A DNA stretch of 64,000 bases from CAYMCQ01 sp964389025 (lineage in GTDB: Bacteria; Verrucomicrobiota; Verrucomicrobiia; Limisphaerales; CAYMCQ01). Every line of letters starts with the position of its first letter. Positions within the stretch are counted from its first letter, which is position 1. A program made the translations under genes and the position numbers. The stretch covers positions 1 to 64,000 of the forward strand of contig CAYMCQ010000001.1 in the NCBI GenBank assembly GCA_964389025.1, written 5' to 3'. Positions 34,339 to 42,757 of the stretch are shown here, piece after piece. The notes under the pieces were generated by a model, which was not told the origin of the DNA, did no database searches, and saw nothing but the letters and a program-made list of their open reading frames with translations.

Positions 34339-35823
34339 TCAGGGTCGCAAAACTTGAATTGGTTTATTCGTTGAAGCAACGGGCCACACTGCATCTCGAC
34401 CAGACCATAAATCTGGTTTGTCACCGGGCTTTGAAGGGTTCGGATCGCCGCCATCGTCCTTTCCATCGTCGCCGACGGAGTAGAGCAGGAAGCTCCCATC
34501 CGCATTGAGCCGATACCGCAGCGGCTTGCCACTCATGAAATCCCGTGGCAACTCAGTCAAGAATTCTGGAGCGAGCGCACCGAAAGTCGCTGGTAGTTTT
34601 CCATGACGCAGTTCGAAACGTTTCAATGCGATGACTGCGATGGTCATTTGCCGTTCTGTCTCGCCATGCACCGTGGTTTCTGCAGCCCTGCGATGATTGG
34701 GGATTCCAATCGAGCTAAACCAATAACGCAAGCGACCGAGCGATGACCTCGCCACTTTGTCAAACCGCGCAAGGTTGGTGTTCAGCAAATCAGCGATTTC
34801 CATCCATGGACGGTTTGTTTCAAGCTGGCGGATTGCCTCGATGGATTCCTGCAATTGCCGCAAATGGAACAACTCATCGTCATTGATGCTCGTAAGTCTG
34901 TAAGCGGGAAGAAACGCATAGTTCATCACCAACTTATCAACGGTCTTGTCCGTCGAAAAATATCCGTCGGTCCATTTCTCCACTTCACTTCCTCGAAATT
35001 CGCCGCGGACAACGTCGATACAGGCGTTGCCAAATACGCGCTCGCCAACCAAACCTTTTTCCAACGCATCAACCAAATCCACGTTCTCCCAGGTTTTTTG
35101 CAGGCGCGCGAGTTGTGGTTCCGTCCAATCGGATGCTTGCAAAGCTTCCCAAGTCACGACCAATCCCAGCTTTGCAATCGCCACTTGAATCATCCCGTTG
35201 ACAAGCGTGTATTCATCGCGGTGAAGTCGTGACAGGCCAGCCAGCGCTTCGATGTTTTTCAGAGCCTCGTCCAGATTTTTGCGATGAAGCTCATTCATCG
35301 TTGCGCCACTCAACCATTGAGCGACGACTCGCATCTGCACAAAAATTTTCGGGAAATCAAAAATGTTCGTCCGCATTCCCATGTCCGCCGCCGGATCTTT
35401 CATTGCCTCACGAACTTTTTCGAGCGTGCTTTCCATCAGATCCATGTCTGCCGCGAATGAAACCCAGTTAGTCAGATCCGTGCGGCTTGAACGCTCGGTC
35501 CAAAAACTTGGCTCGCTTGATTCCCATGCAAGCGTCGCTTGTCCCGGCGCTGCGTATTTTCTGAACTCCACATTTCCAGGGCCGGTTCTTGTGGCGCGCA
35601 ATGTGTTTGCCGCGTTCGTAATCACGGCCATGGAGTTGTTTGCATTGGTCGTGTAAGAAGCCGCCAACTCCGCGAAGGTGAATTTCTCTCCTTTGGCTCG
35701 CAGTTCCGCTTTGTATTTTTCCAGCGCGCTTTTGCTCTTGGCTTGATGGGCCAACAAGGCAATCGCGACCAAAGCAATCAGCGCGATAACCACAAACAAG
35801 ATTCTACGCACCGTTTTGTTCAT
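34339..35823 (-). CDS. Membrane-anchored hypothetical protein, Verrucomicrobia type
   Basis: 494 residues. A single N-terminal hydrophobic segment (about 8-25) acts as a signal anchor and the rest should be periplasmic and mainly helical. The last 100 residues carry a pattern I associate with lineage-specific exported proteins: KRFELRHGKLPATFGALAPEFL, then RDFMSGKPLRYRLNADGSFLLYSVG and a closing DAVWP. This tail resembles the C-terminal region of type II secretion pseudopilin-like hypotheticals in this phylum. No enzymatic motif is seen. It stands alone on its strand. Confidence 0.75.
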   Translation of the reverse strand: MNKTVRRILFVVIALIALVAIALLAHQAKSKSALEKYKAELRAKGEKFTFAELAASYTTNANNSMAVITNAANTLRATRTGPGNVEFRKYAAPGQATLAWESSEPSFWTERSSRTDLTNWVSFAADMDLMESTLEKVREAMKDPAADMGMRTNIFDFPKIFVQMRVVAQWLSGATMNELHRKNLDEALKNIEALAGLSRLHRDEYTLVNGMIQVAIAKLGLVVTWEALQASDWTEPQLARLQKTWENVDLVDALEKGLVGERVFGNACIDVVRGEFRGSEVEKWTDGYFSTDKTVDKLVMNYAFLPAYRLTSINDDELFHLRQLQESIEAIRQLETNRPWMEIADLLNTNLARFDKVARSSLGRLRYWFSSIGIPNHRRAAETTVHGETERQMTIAVIALKRFELRHGKLPATFGALAPEFLTELPRDFMSGKPLRYRLNADGSFLLYSVGDDGKDDGGDPNPSKPGDKPDLWSGRDAVWPVASTNKPIQVLRP

Positions 35824-35868
35824 AAGATTTGATGGGATTAGGGCGTCGTGGAACTCCGCCCTCCGACA

Positions 35869-36015
35869 TTAAAACGACTCATCCCACGACTTTTTATCCT
35901 TCAACATCCGCTCGCGCAGCAAGCGAATCGGCGGCGCGCCGTGCTTGAGCAATTCGTCGTGGAATTTTTGCAGCGAGAAAGTTGCAGCAATCACCACGGC
36001 GAAAAGTTTTTTCAT
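35869..36015 (-). pseudogene. DUF885-family gene collapsed to signal peptide plus last 35 codons
   Basis: A 48-codon frame from an ATG at 36015 to a TAA at 35871-35869. It begins MKKLFAVVIAAT, which is the start of a signal peptide. It jumps straight to FSLQKFHDELLKHGAPPIRL, which I recognise as the extreme C-terminus of DUF885 proteins (usually about 600 residues). The simplest reading is an internal in-frame deletion of almost the whole gene. It could also be a real small secreted protein. Confidence 0.6.
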
Positions 36016-36042
36016 GATTTCTCGGACGCAGTATTTCTGAGG

Positions 36043-37155
36043 CTACGGATAAATCAACCGGAAGAAATGACCGCCGGGATTGCGCGGGAGCGTGACGATG
36101 TTCGTGCTGTTTGTCGTGACGATGGAATTGCTTACCGGACTCCAATCCGAATTCGAGCCGAGCAAGGTTGCTTCCTGTAAGCGGAAGCCAGTCAGATTTG
36201 TCCACGTGACAAAAACATTCGTGGCGAGCACGGAAATCGTGAGCGCCGGCGAGAACGGTGGCGGCTCTGACGGGGCTTGTGGACGGAAAATCATGAAGTT
36301 CGGCCCGTTCAGCCCGCCGCTGTTCGTCGAAACAAAATCGCCGAGGTAGGCGCCGTTGGTTGAACTGTAGCGCGGGACTTTGTTGTTGCCGAAACTGGCG
36401 ACGTAGAAACTTCCGTCCGGGCCGATTTCAACTCCTATCGGAAAACCGAGTCCGCCGGTGCCGTTTGTCACGAACGTGTTTAGAAAAGTTCCGTTCGTTC
36501 CGTCGAAACACTGGATGCTGTTGTTGTTTCCGCTCACGACGTAAAGATTTCCGTCCGCGCCAAACCGCAGGCCGAATGGCTGCGTCAGATTGTTCGTGGC
36601 GAAAATGTCCATGAACGCGCCGTTTGTTCCGTTGAAGCGGACGACGCGATTGTTGAACCGGCCGACGACATAAAGATTTCCGTCCGCGCCGAACACCATG
36701 TCCGACATGCCGTCGAGCGCGGCGGTGTTCGTCACGAACGTGTCCACGAACGCGCCGTTGGTCGCGTTGTAGCGCAGCACGCGGTCGTTGAGCTGGCTGC
36801 TGACGTAGAGATAATCGCCGCGAAAAATCAGCGACACCGGATAATCCAGTCCGCCGCTGGCATTGGTGACGAACTGATCAATGAACGCGCCGTTCGTGCC
36901 GTTGTAGCGGAGCACGCGGTCATTGCCCGCGCTGGCGACGTATAGATTTCCGTCCGGCCCGAACGCGAGGCCGTGCGGGAGATTGAGCAGGCCGTTCGTG
37001 TTGGGAATGAAAACGTCAATGAATGCGCCGTTGGTTTTGTTGTAGCGATAAACGCGATTTGTGCTGAAGCCGCTGACGAACAATTCGGCGCGCGCGGGAA
37101 AAATCATCGCGCCGACAAACGCGAGCACAAACAGTTTTGTGCGGGAGCGGATCAT
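36043..37155 (-). CDS. Secreted NHL-like propeller made of tandem near-identical repeats
   Basis: About 370 residues from the ATG at 37155 (MIRSRTKLFVLAFVGAMIFPARA, a signal peptide). The body consists of about six repeats of roughly 45 residues with the core RYNGTNGAFIDxFVTN and GPDGNLYVASxGNDRVL, so it is a six-bladed propeller of the NHL type. The last 80 residues are a fibronectin-like or PEP-anchor-like tail ending NPGGHFFRLIYP, a tail common on secreted Verrucomicrobia proteins. The repeats are similar at DNA level and prone to recombination. Function unknown. Confidence 0.82.
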   Translation of the reverse strand: MIRSRTKLFVLAFVGAMIFPARAELFVSGFSTNRVYRYNKTNGAFIDVFIPNTNGLLNLPHGLAFGPDGNLYVASAGNDRVLRYNGTNGAFIDQFVTNASGGLDYPVSLIFRGDYLYVSSQLNDRVLRYNATNGAFVDTFVTNTAALDGMSDMVFGADGNLYVVGRFNNRVVRFNGTNGAFMDIFATNNLTQPFGLRFGADGNLYVVSGNNNSIQCFDGTNGTFLNTFVTNGTGGLGFPIGVEIGPDGSFYVASFGNNKVPRYSSTNGAYLGDFVSTNSGGLNGPNFMIFRPQAPSEPPPFSPALTISVLATNVFVTWTNLTGFRLQEATLLGSNSDWSPVSNSIVTTNSTNIVTLPRNPGGHFFRLIYP

Positions 37156-37201
37156 GGCTTGGCCGGGAGAATGGCACAAGCGACTGTGGCATACGAGACT
37201 A

Positions 37202-37398
37202 ATCGCAGGAGACGACGTAAGGGGACTCTGACTTTAAGCTTCAACATCCAAGCACCAACACTCAGAGAAACTCCAAATCTCAAACTCCAAAACTAAAGTG
37301 GTGTTAGCGCATTGGTGCTTGATTATTGGTATTTCTCTGGTGCTTGGATGTTGAAGCTTGAAGTTTTTATACAGAGCCTCGTGATCTCGTCTCCCACT
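37202..37398. repeat. Nested palindromic repeat element
   Basis: The inner arms are a perfect 22-bp inverted pair at 37236-37257 and 37338-37359 (core AAGCTTCAACATCCAAGCAC). The outer flanks, 37202-37230 and about 37372-37398, are inverted copies of a second motif (GGAGACGACG...ACTCTGAC). That motif recurs at 38546-38574. The whole fills the 305-base gap between two divergent genes; no gene is seen in it. Confidence 0.8.
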
Positions 37399-37460
37399 TA
37401 AAAAAATTACGTCGAATTTTTATACAAATTTCCGCGGCGCGGTGTCATAATCGTGCGGGC

Positions 37461-38543
37461 ATGAAAATGGACAACTCGCAACCACAACCAAACGGCGCGC
37501 CGGCGCGCCGCTCGCGCTGGCCGTGGATTCTGTCCGGCGGCTGCGTCCTCGTCGTGCTTCTCGCATTACGACAAACCGTGTTCAAAGATGAGCAGCCTGT
37601 CCGCCCTGCTCCGGTGGACACGCCGCAGCGCACGGCAGCCAGCCAGTCGAGATTCGAGCAAAGCCGTTCGCGTGTGCGCTCATCAAGCGTTGCGCCTGCG
37701 CAGACCGCAGAGGAAATTGTCACCAACAAAGTCGCCCAGTTTGCCCGCAACCGGCGCGAGATCCTTCGTCAATTTGCGGAGTTCACGGAAGTTCAGGTGC
37801 CCGCCGAGGTGGAGCGGTTCTTTGAACTGGCCGAGGCAGGTGAATGGAATCAGCTAACGAATGCTTTTGAGTCCCTGAAAAAATTGCGCGACACGGATCG
37901 GCGCGAAAGTTTCCGCCTACTCTGGCCGGTCGTGCTGGAAACCTTCGGCGTGGCGGAGGTGGCGCATGACTGGCCTGCGCAAAAACTTCTCGACTACGGC
38001 GACGCCATGCTCGGCCCGCTCCAGCCCGGGGCGGTTTACGTCGGCGGCACGGACGCGGGGCGGTTCATTCCCACGCTGCTCAACGAAACCACCGACGGCG
38101 AGCGCCACATCGTCGTGACGCAAAACGCGCTGGCGGATGGCAGATATCTGGACTACATCCGTTTTCTGCACGGGGAAAAACTTGAAACGCTCGCGAAGGA
38201 GGATTCGCAGCGCGCATTCAACGAATACCTCACGGACGCGCAAAAGCGTCTTCAGCACGACACGCAATTTCCCAACGAGCCAAAACAACTCCGTCCGGGC
38301 GAGGACATCCGCATGACTGAGAACAGAGTCCAGGTCAGCGGTCAGGTGGCGGTCATGTCAATCAACGGCAGACTTTTTCAGATGCTCGTGGATAAAAACC
38401 CGGCAGTTGCGTTTGCCATCGAACAACCGTTCCCCGAGTTCGGCAATTCAAACCCATCGCGTTCCGGCGAAATTGTGGAATTACAGACGCCCGAGGAATT
38501 CCGGGATTGGATCAAGCAGTGGGAAGAGGCGAAGAAGAAGTGA
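37461..38543 (+). CDS. Membrane-anchored hypothetical protein
   Basis: 360 residues. A short cytoplasmic N-terminus is followed by a hydrophobic anchor at about 23-37 (WILSGGCVLVVLLAL). A Pro/Ser/Arg-rich linker to about 85 and a mostly helical soluble domain follow (DWPAQKLLDYGDAMLGPLQPGAVYVGGTDAGRF). The GAVYVGGTDAGRF region and the later QALADGRYLDYIRFL-like segment recur in lineage-restricted proteins of this phylum. No known catalytic motif. A CATAAT box about 10 bases before the start could be a -10 element, but this is weak. Confidence 0.75.
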   Translation: MKMDNSQPQPNGAPARRSRWPWILSGGCVLVVLLALRQTVFKDEQPVRPAPVDTPQRTAASQSRFEQSRSRVRSSSVAPAQTAEEIVTNKVAQFARNRREILRQFAEFTEVQVPAEVERFFELAEAGEWNQLTNAFESLKKLRDTDRRESFRLLWPVVLETFGVAEVAHDWPAQKLLDYGDAMLGPLQPGAVYVGGTDAGRFIPTLLNETTDGERHIVVTQNALADGRYLDYIRFLHGEKLETLAKEDSQRAFNEYLTDAQKRLQHDTQFPNEPKQLRPGEDIRMTENRVQVSGQVAVMSINGRLFQMLVDKNPAVAFAIEQPFPEFGNSNPSRSGEIVELQTPEEFRDWIKQWEEAKKK

Positions 38544-38545
38544 GC

Positions 38546-38574
38546 CGTAGGAGACGAGGTCACGAGACTCTGAC
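38546..38574. repeat. Copy of the outer motif of the 37202-37398 repeat
   Basis: GTAGGAGACGAGGTCACGAG followed by ACTCTGAC, filling the 44-base gap between the convergent genes ending at 38543 and 38588. It is the same motif that flanks the palindrome at 37202-37398. Confidence 0.65.
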
Positions 38575-38587
38575 GGAAACTGGGCTT

Positions 38588-40171
38588 TCAGCCTTTCGGC
38601 CCACCAGCGACGATGTGCGGCGCGTCGGCGGCGTATTGTTCGAAGTTTTTGATGAAACGCTGCCCCAACTCCTTCGCCTTGGTGTCGTAGTCTGCAGGGT
38701 TCTTCCACGTCTCGCGCAGCTTCAGAAACTTCTCGGGAATCGCTCCGCACTTTTGCGGCACGTCGAATCCGAACACCGGGTCTTTGACGAACGGCACAGA
38801 ATCAATGTTGCCGTTCAGGATCTCCGTGATGCTGATGCGGTTGTATTCAAGCGGAATCCGCGGCGCGACTCCCGCAGGCCCACCGACCCAGCCGGTGTTA
38901 ATGATGAAGCAGCGGCATTTGTGTTCGCGCATTTTTTTGGCGAGCATGTCCGCGTAAGTGCGCGGCGGCAGCGGCAGAAACGGCGCGCCGAAGCAGGTGC
39001 TGAACGTGGCTTGCGGCTCTTTACCCATGCCGGCTTCCGTTCCGGCAAGTCGCGCCGTGTAGCCGCTGAGGAAGTGATACATCGCTTGAGTTTCATTCAA
39101 GCGCGCGACCGGCGGCAAAATTCCAAACGCGTCCGCCGCCAGAAAAATAACAGACTTCGGATGTCCAGCCATTCCACTTTCGATGGCGTTGCTGATGTAG
39201 TTCAGCGGATAAGCGCAACGTGTGTTTTCCGTGATCGTGTCCGCGAAGTAATCAATCTTGCGCGTCTCCTTGTCCATCACCACGTTTTCCAGAACCGCGC
39301 CAAACTTGATGGCGTCCCATATCTGCGGCTCGCGTTCGTGCGTGAGCTTGATGCACTTGGCGTAACAGCCTCCTTCAAAATTGAAAATGCCATTATCACC
39401 CCAGCCGTGTTCGTCGTCGCCAATCAGACTGCGCGTCAGGTCGGCGGACAGCGAAGTCTTTCCTGTGCCTGACAAACCGAAATAGAGCGCCACGTCGCCG
39501 CTCTTGCCTGCGTTCGCCGAGCAGTGCATCGGCAGAACATTTTGAAGCGGCATCAGATAATTCATCACGGTGAAAATGGATTTCTTCATCTCGCCTGCGT
39601 AATGAGTCCCGCCGATGAGAACGGTCTTCGATTCCATGTCCAGCGCGATGAACGTCTCGGTCTTCGTGCCATCAGTCGCGGGGTCGGCTTTGAAATTGGG
39701 CGCGCAGATGACGGTGAATTGCGGCACGTGATTCTTGAGTTCGTCCGCCGTTGGTCTGCGAAAAAGCTGGCGGACAAAAAGTGAGTGCCAGGCGAACTCG
39801 CTGACGATGCGAATCGGCAAACGATGCTTCGGATCCGCGCCGGCAAAACCGTCGAACACAAAAACATCCTTGCCCTTGAAATGATCGCCCACCTTCGCGC
39901 GCAGCTTTTTGAAATGCTCCTGCGACATCGGCGTGTTAACCTTGCCCCACCAGATGCGCGCCTCGCTTGACGGCTCGCGCACGACGAACTTGTCGCTCGG
40001 CGAGCGTCCGGTTTTTTTGCCAGTCATGCCGACGAGCGCGCCGTTGTCGGCGAGCTGTGTTTCGTTCCGACGGATACTGATTTCGACGAGTTGCGCGACC
40101 GAGAGATTGCGATGAACGGGGCCTGTTCCCGGCAGGTTGTTGGGCTTGAATTGAGTTTCAGCTGGTGACAT
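38588..40171 (-). CDS. pckA: Phosphoenolpyruvate carboxykinase (ATP)
   Basis: 527 residues, the normal length for the ATP-dependent enzyme. It converts oxaloacetate plus ATP to phosphoenolpyruvate, CO2 and ADP in gluconeogenesis. Diagnostic segments are ALVGMTGKKTGRSPSDKFVV, the metal/substrate region LIGGTHYAGEMKKSIF, the P-loop YFGLSGTGKTSLSAD, and the ENTRCAYPLNYI stretch. Cytoplasmic. The + strand gene at 40280 diverges from it. Confidence 0.97.
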   Translation of the reverse strand: MSPAETQFKPNNLPGTGPVHRNLSVAQLVEISIRRNETQLADNGALVGMTGKKTGRSPSDKFVVREPSSEARIWWGKVNTPMSQEHFKKLRAKVGDHFKGKDVFVFDGFAGADPKHRLPIRIVSEFAWHSLFVRQLFRRPTADELKNHVPQFTVICAPNFKADPATDGTKTETFIALDMESKTVLIGGTHYAGEMKKSIFTVMNYLMPLQNVLPMHCSANAGKSGDVALYFGLSGTGKTSLSADLTRSLIGDDEHGWGDNGIFNFEGGCYAKCIKLTHEREPQIWDAIKFGAVLENVVMDKETRKIDYFADTITENTRCAYPLNYISNAIESGMAGHPKSVIFLAADAFGILPPVARLNETQAMYHFLSGYTARLAGTEAGMGKEPQATFSTCFGAPFLPLPPRTYADMLAKKMREHKCRCFIINTGWVGGPAGVAPRIPLEYNRISITEILNGNIDSVPFVKDPVFGFDVPQKCGAIPEKFLKLRETWKNPADYDTKAKELGQRFIKNFEQYAADAPHIVAGGPKG

Positions 40172-40279
40172 GGGGCGGTGTTTTACGCGAAATCAACGGG
40201 CGCGTCCAACGCAAACGAAACAATCTGCGTTTCTGTTCCCAAGCTGGACAGTCCGGCTGCGACGCCTTAAAATCGCGCC

Positions 40280-40471
40280 ATGAGTTCCAACAGTATTATT
40301 CTCGCCGTGGCACTGGTGTTCGTGATCGTGGTCTGCGCGTCGTTGTTTTTCTTTCATCATTTTTCGCCCGAAGCGCGGCTGGAACGGCGGCGGCGCAAAA
40401 GCCATTCGCGAATCGTCAGCAAGGAGAAACGACCGTCTGTTTCGTTGAGTGTAAAGACGAAGAAGGATTGA
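40280..40471 (+). CDS. Small single-pass membrane protein
   Basis: 63 residues: a hydrophobic helix at about 5-25 (SIILAVALVFVIVVCASLFFF) then a highly basic tail (RLERRRRKSHSR). Topology by the positive-inside rule puts the tail in the cytoplasm. Too short to assign; it lies alone between pckA and the acyltransferase. The amphipathic design favours a real gene, but no family is recognised. Confidence 0.5.
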   Translation: MSSNSIILAVALVFVIVVCASLFFFHHFSPEARLERRRRKSHSRIVSKEKRPSVSLSVKTKKD

Positions 40472-40506
40472 ATGGGCGAAGCTGGAGGTGGAGGTAGGAA
40501 TCGTGG

Positions 40507-41118
40507 TCAATCCTTCACGTTTTTCGTGGGGCGTTTCCGATGGCCGTGCACGTTGCTGAACAAGGCCTGAATGAGTGGCAGGTCCCGCTCCAGATTACCG
40601 CTCGGCTGGAACGAAGACATCAACTGGACCACATGTTCCCGGTAGTCAAACCCCACGGGCATGATCGGGACGCCAGCCTGCGATGCGATCCGATAGAAGC
40701 CCGATTTCCATTGGCTCACACCTTTGCGCGTTCCTTCCGGAGCCAGGGCCAGCATGAGAGCGTCGGCGGCATCGAAAGCCCTCACGCATTCTCCAACAAC
40801 CCCATGACTGGCGCTACGATTTACGGGGATGCCGCCCATCCACCGCAACCATTTCTTGAATGGAGTCCTGAACATGGTGTGCTTGCCAAGCCAGGAAACA
40901 CGCAACTCGATTGCAAAAACCACAGCAACACCCAAGAAGAAATCCCAGTTCGAAGTATGGGGCGCCACGATGAGGACATACTTGGGATCGGCTGGGAAAG
41001 TGCCCTTGATCTGCCAGCCCGCCAGCCGCAGATAAGCCCGCCCAAGGTTCTTCCACATCCAGCCTCGGGACTGATGAAACGCAGCGGGTGGGATCGGATA
41101 TTTCGTCGGTTGCAGCAA
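40507..41118 (-). CDS. Lysophospholipid acyltransferase family protein (PlsC-like)
   Basis: 203 residues. The acyltransferase motif I is HTSNWD (HX4D), with a glycine/phosphate-binding region GGIPVNRSASHGV and motif III LALAPEGTRK. Members transfer fatty acyl groups to lysophosphatidate or related lipids at the inner face of the membrane. The short length and HTSNWD variant place it in the glycerol acyltransferase subgroup rather than classical PlsC. It is preceded by a roughly 280-base gap shared with the divergent DUF1501 gene. Confidence 0.87.
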   Translation of the reverse strand: MLQPTKYPIPPAAFHQSRGWMWKNLGRAYLRLAGWQIKGTFPADPKYVLIVAPHTSNWDFFLGVAVVFAIELRVSWLGKHTMFRTPFKKWLRWMGGIPVNRSASHGVVGECVRAFDAADALMLALAPEGTRKGVSQWKSGFYRIASQAGVPIMPVGFDYREHVVQLMSSFQPSGNLERDLPLIQALFSNVHGHRKRPTKNVKD

Positions 41119-41398
41119 GGGTTTCCTCGCATGAGTGAACTGATAGGAACGTGCTTTTTGACGCTACTCGGTTCGTTGCTTTTGCGTCGGGTTCATTTGC
41201 GTTGACTTTACGCCCACGTGCGCGGGCGGCAAGCGTTTGTTTGCCGGCTCGGAAGTCGGAGGCATCTTGACGCAGTCCTTGAACGGAGGGTTCCATAGCT
41301 GATCCAAGCTTGACAAGAAGCGCTGGCAAACGAACACTCTTTACAGCACATTCACCTATGAGATTTGAGCTTTTAGCGGGGAGAATTGAACCGTCGCC

Positions 41399-42736
41399 AT
41401 GTTGACGATTTACGGCAATCAATCGCGTTTTTGTGACGGCATTTCGCGCCGGAATTTTCTGAAGATCGGCGCGCTGGGGCTGGGCGGTCTGACGTTGCCG
41501 CAACTGCTGCGCGCCGAGGCGCAATCCGGCATCCGCAAATCGCACAAGGCAGTCATCATGATTTTCCTGCCGGGCGGGCCGTCGCACCAGGACATGTTCG
41601 ATCTGAAACTGGACGCGCCGTCGGAAATTCGCGGCGAGTTCAAGCCGATCAGCACCAAAGTTCCCGGCATCCAGATCTGCGAGCACATGCCGCGCATCGC
41701 CGGCATCATGGACAAACTGGCGGTCATCCGCTCGATGGTCGGTGCAAAGGACAATCACGACGCCTTCCAGTGCATGACGGGCCACCTCACCTCAAACCAG
41801 CCGCCGGGCGGCTGGCCGTCGCTTGGCTCGGTCGTTTCCAAACTTCAAGGGCCGGTGGACAAGGCAGTGCCGGCGTTCATTGGTCTGGCGCCTAAGATGG
41901 GACATGTTCCATGGTCCGACCCCGGCAAATCCGGTTTTCTGGGCATCGCCCATGCACCGTTCAAACCCGAAGGCGCGGGCAAGGCCGACATGGTGCTAAA
42001 CGGAGTGACGCTTGACCGTCTGGCGGATCGCAAGAATTTGTTGACCAGGTTTGACAACTTTCGTCGTGATGTGGATGCCAGCGGCTTGATGGAAGGCCTC
42101 GATGCATTCAACGAGCAGGCGTTCGGCGTGTTGACCTCCAGCAAACTTCTCGAAGCGCTCGATCTGCAAAAAGAGGACAAGCGCATCGTGGAACGTTACG
42201 GCAAGGGCGATCCCAAAAACCGTGACGATGGCGGCCCAAAATTGATGGAACATTTTCTCATCGCGCGCCGGCTGGTCGAAGCGGGCGCCCGCTGCGTGAC
42301 GCTGGCGTTCAGCCGGTGGGACCATCACGGCGACAACTTCGGGGCGCTGCGGCAGGACCTGCCGCTGCTCGATCAGGGACTCAGCGCGCTGGTGGAGGAT
42401 TTGCATCAACGCGGATTGGACAAGGATGTTTCCGTGGTCGTGTGGGGCGAGTTCGGTCGCACGCCGACCATCAACAAGGATGGCGGGCGTGATCATTGGC
42501 CGAGAGTTTCCTGCGCGGTCCTGGCCGGCGGCGGCATGAAAACCGGACAGGTCATCGGCGCGACGGACCGATTGGGGGGAGAAGCCGTCGAGCGGCCCGT
42601 GCAATTCGGCGATGTCTTTGCCACGCTCTATCACAACCTTGGAATTGACGTCAGCAAGGTAACCATCCCCGACCTCGCTGGCCGTCCGCAATATCTGGTC
42701 GAGAGCGATTGCCAGCCGATGCCGGAGTTGATTTAG
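41399..42736 (+). CDS. DUF1501 domain protein, Tat-exported (second copy)
   Basis: 445 residues. A Tat motif GISRRNFLKIGALGLGG lies at about 15-31, followed by KAVIMIFLPGGPSHQDMFDLK. Later metal-site-like motifs are RWDHHGDNF, WGEFGRTPTINKDGGRDHWP and ATLYHNLGID. It is a diverged paralogue of the 4277-5746 protein. It heads a four-gene + strand unit with a PSD1-type protein 21 bases downstream. Confidence 0.93.
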   Translation: MLTIYGNQSRFCDGISRRNFLKIGALGLGGLTLPQLLRAEAQSGIRKSHKAVIMIFLPGGPSHQDMFDLKLDAPSEIRGEFKPISTKVPGIQICEHMPRIAGIMDKLAVIRSMVGAKDNHDAFQCMTGHLTSNQPPGGWPSLGSVVSKLQGPVDKAVPAFIGLAPKMGHVPWSDPGKSGFLGIAHAPFKPEGAGKADMVLNGVTLDRLADRKNLLTRFDNFRRDVDASGLMEGLDAFNEQAFGVLTSSKLLEALDLQKEDKRIVERYGKGDPKNRDDGGPKLMEHFLIARRLVEAGARCVTLAFSRWDHHGDNFGALRQDLPLLDQGLSALVEDLHQRGLDKDVSVVVWGEFGRTPTINKDGGRDHWPRVSCAVLAGGGMKTGQVIGATDRLGGEAVERPVQFGDVFATLYHNLGIDVSKVTIPDLAGRPQYLVESDCQPMPELI

Positions 42737-42757
42737 GAAATTACGAATTCCGAGTGA

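Noticed and set aside
36043..37155. CRISPR-like repeat pattern at DNA level
   Set aside because: The periodicity comes from in-frame protein repeats of a propeller.
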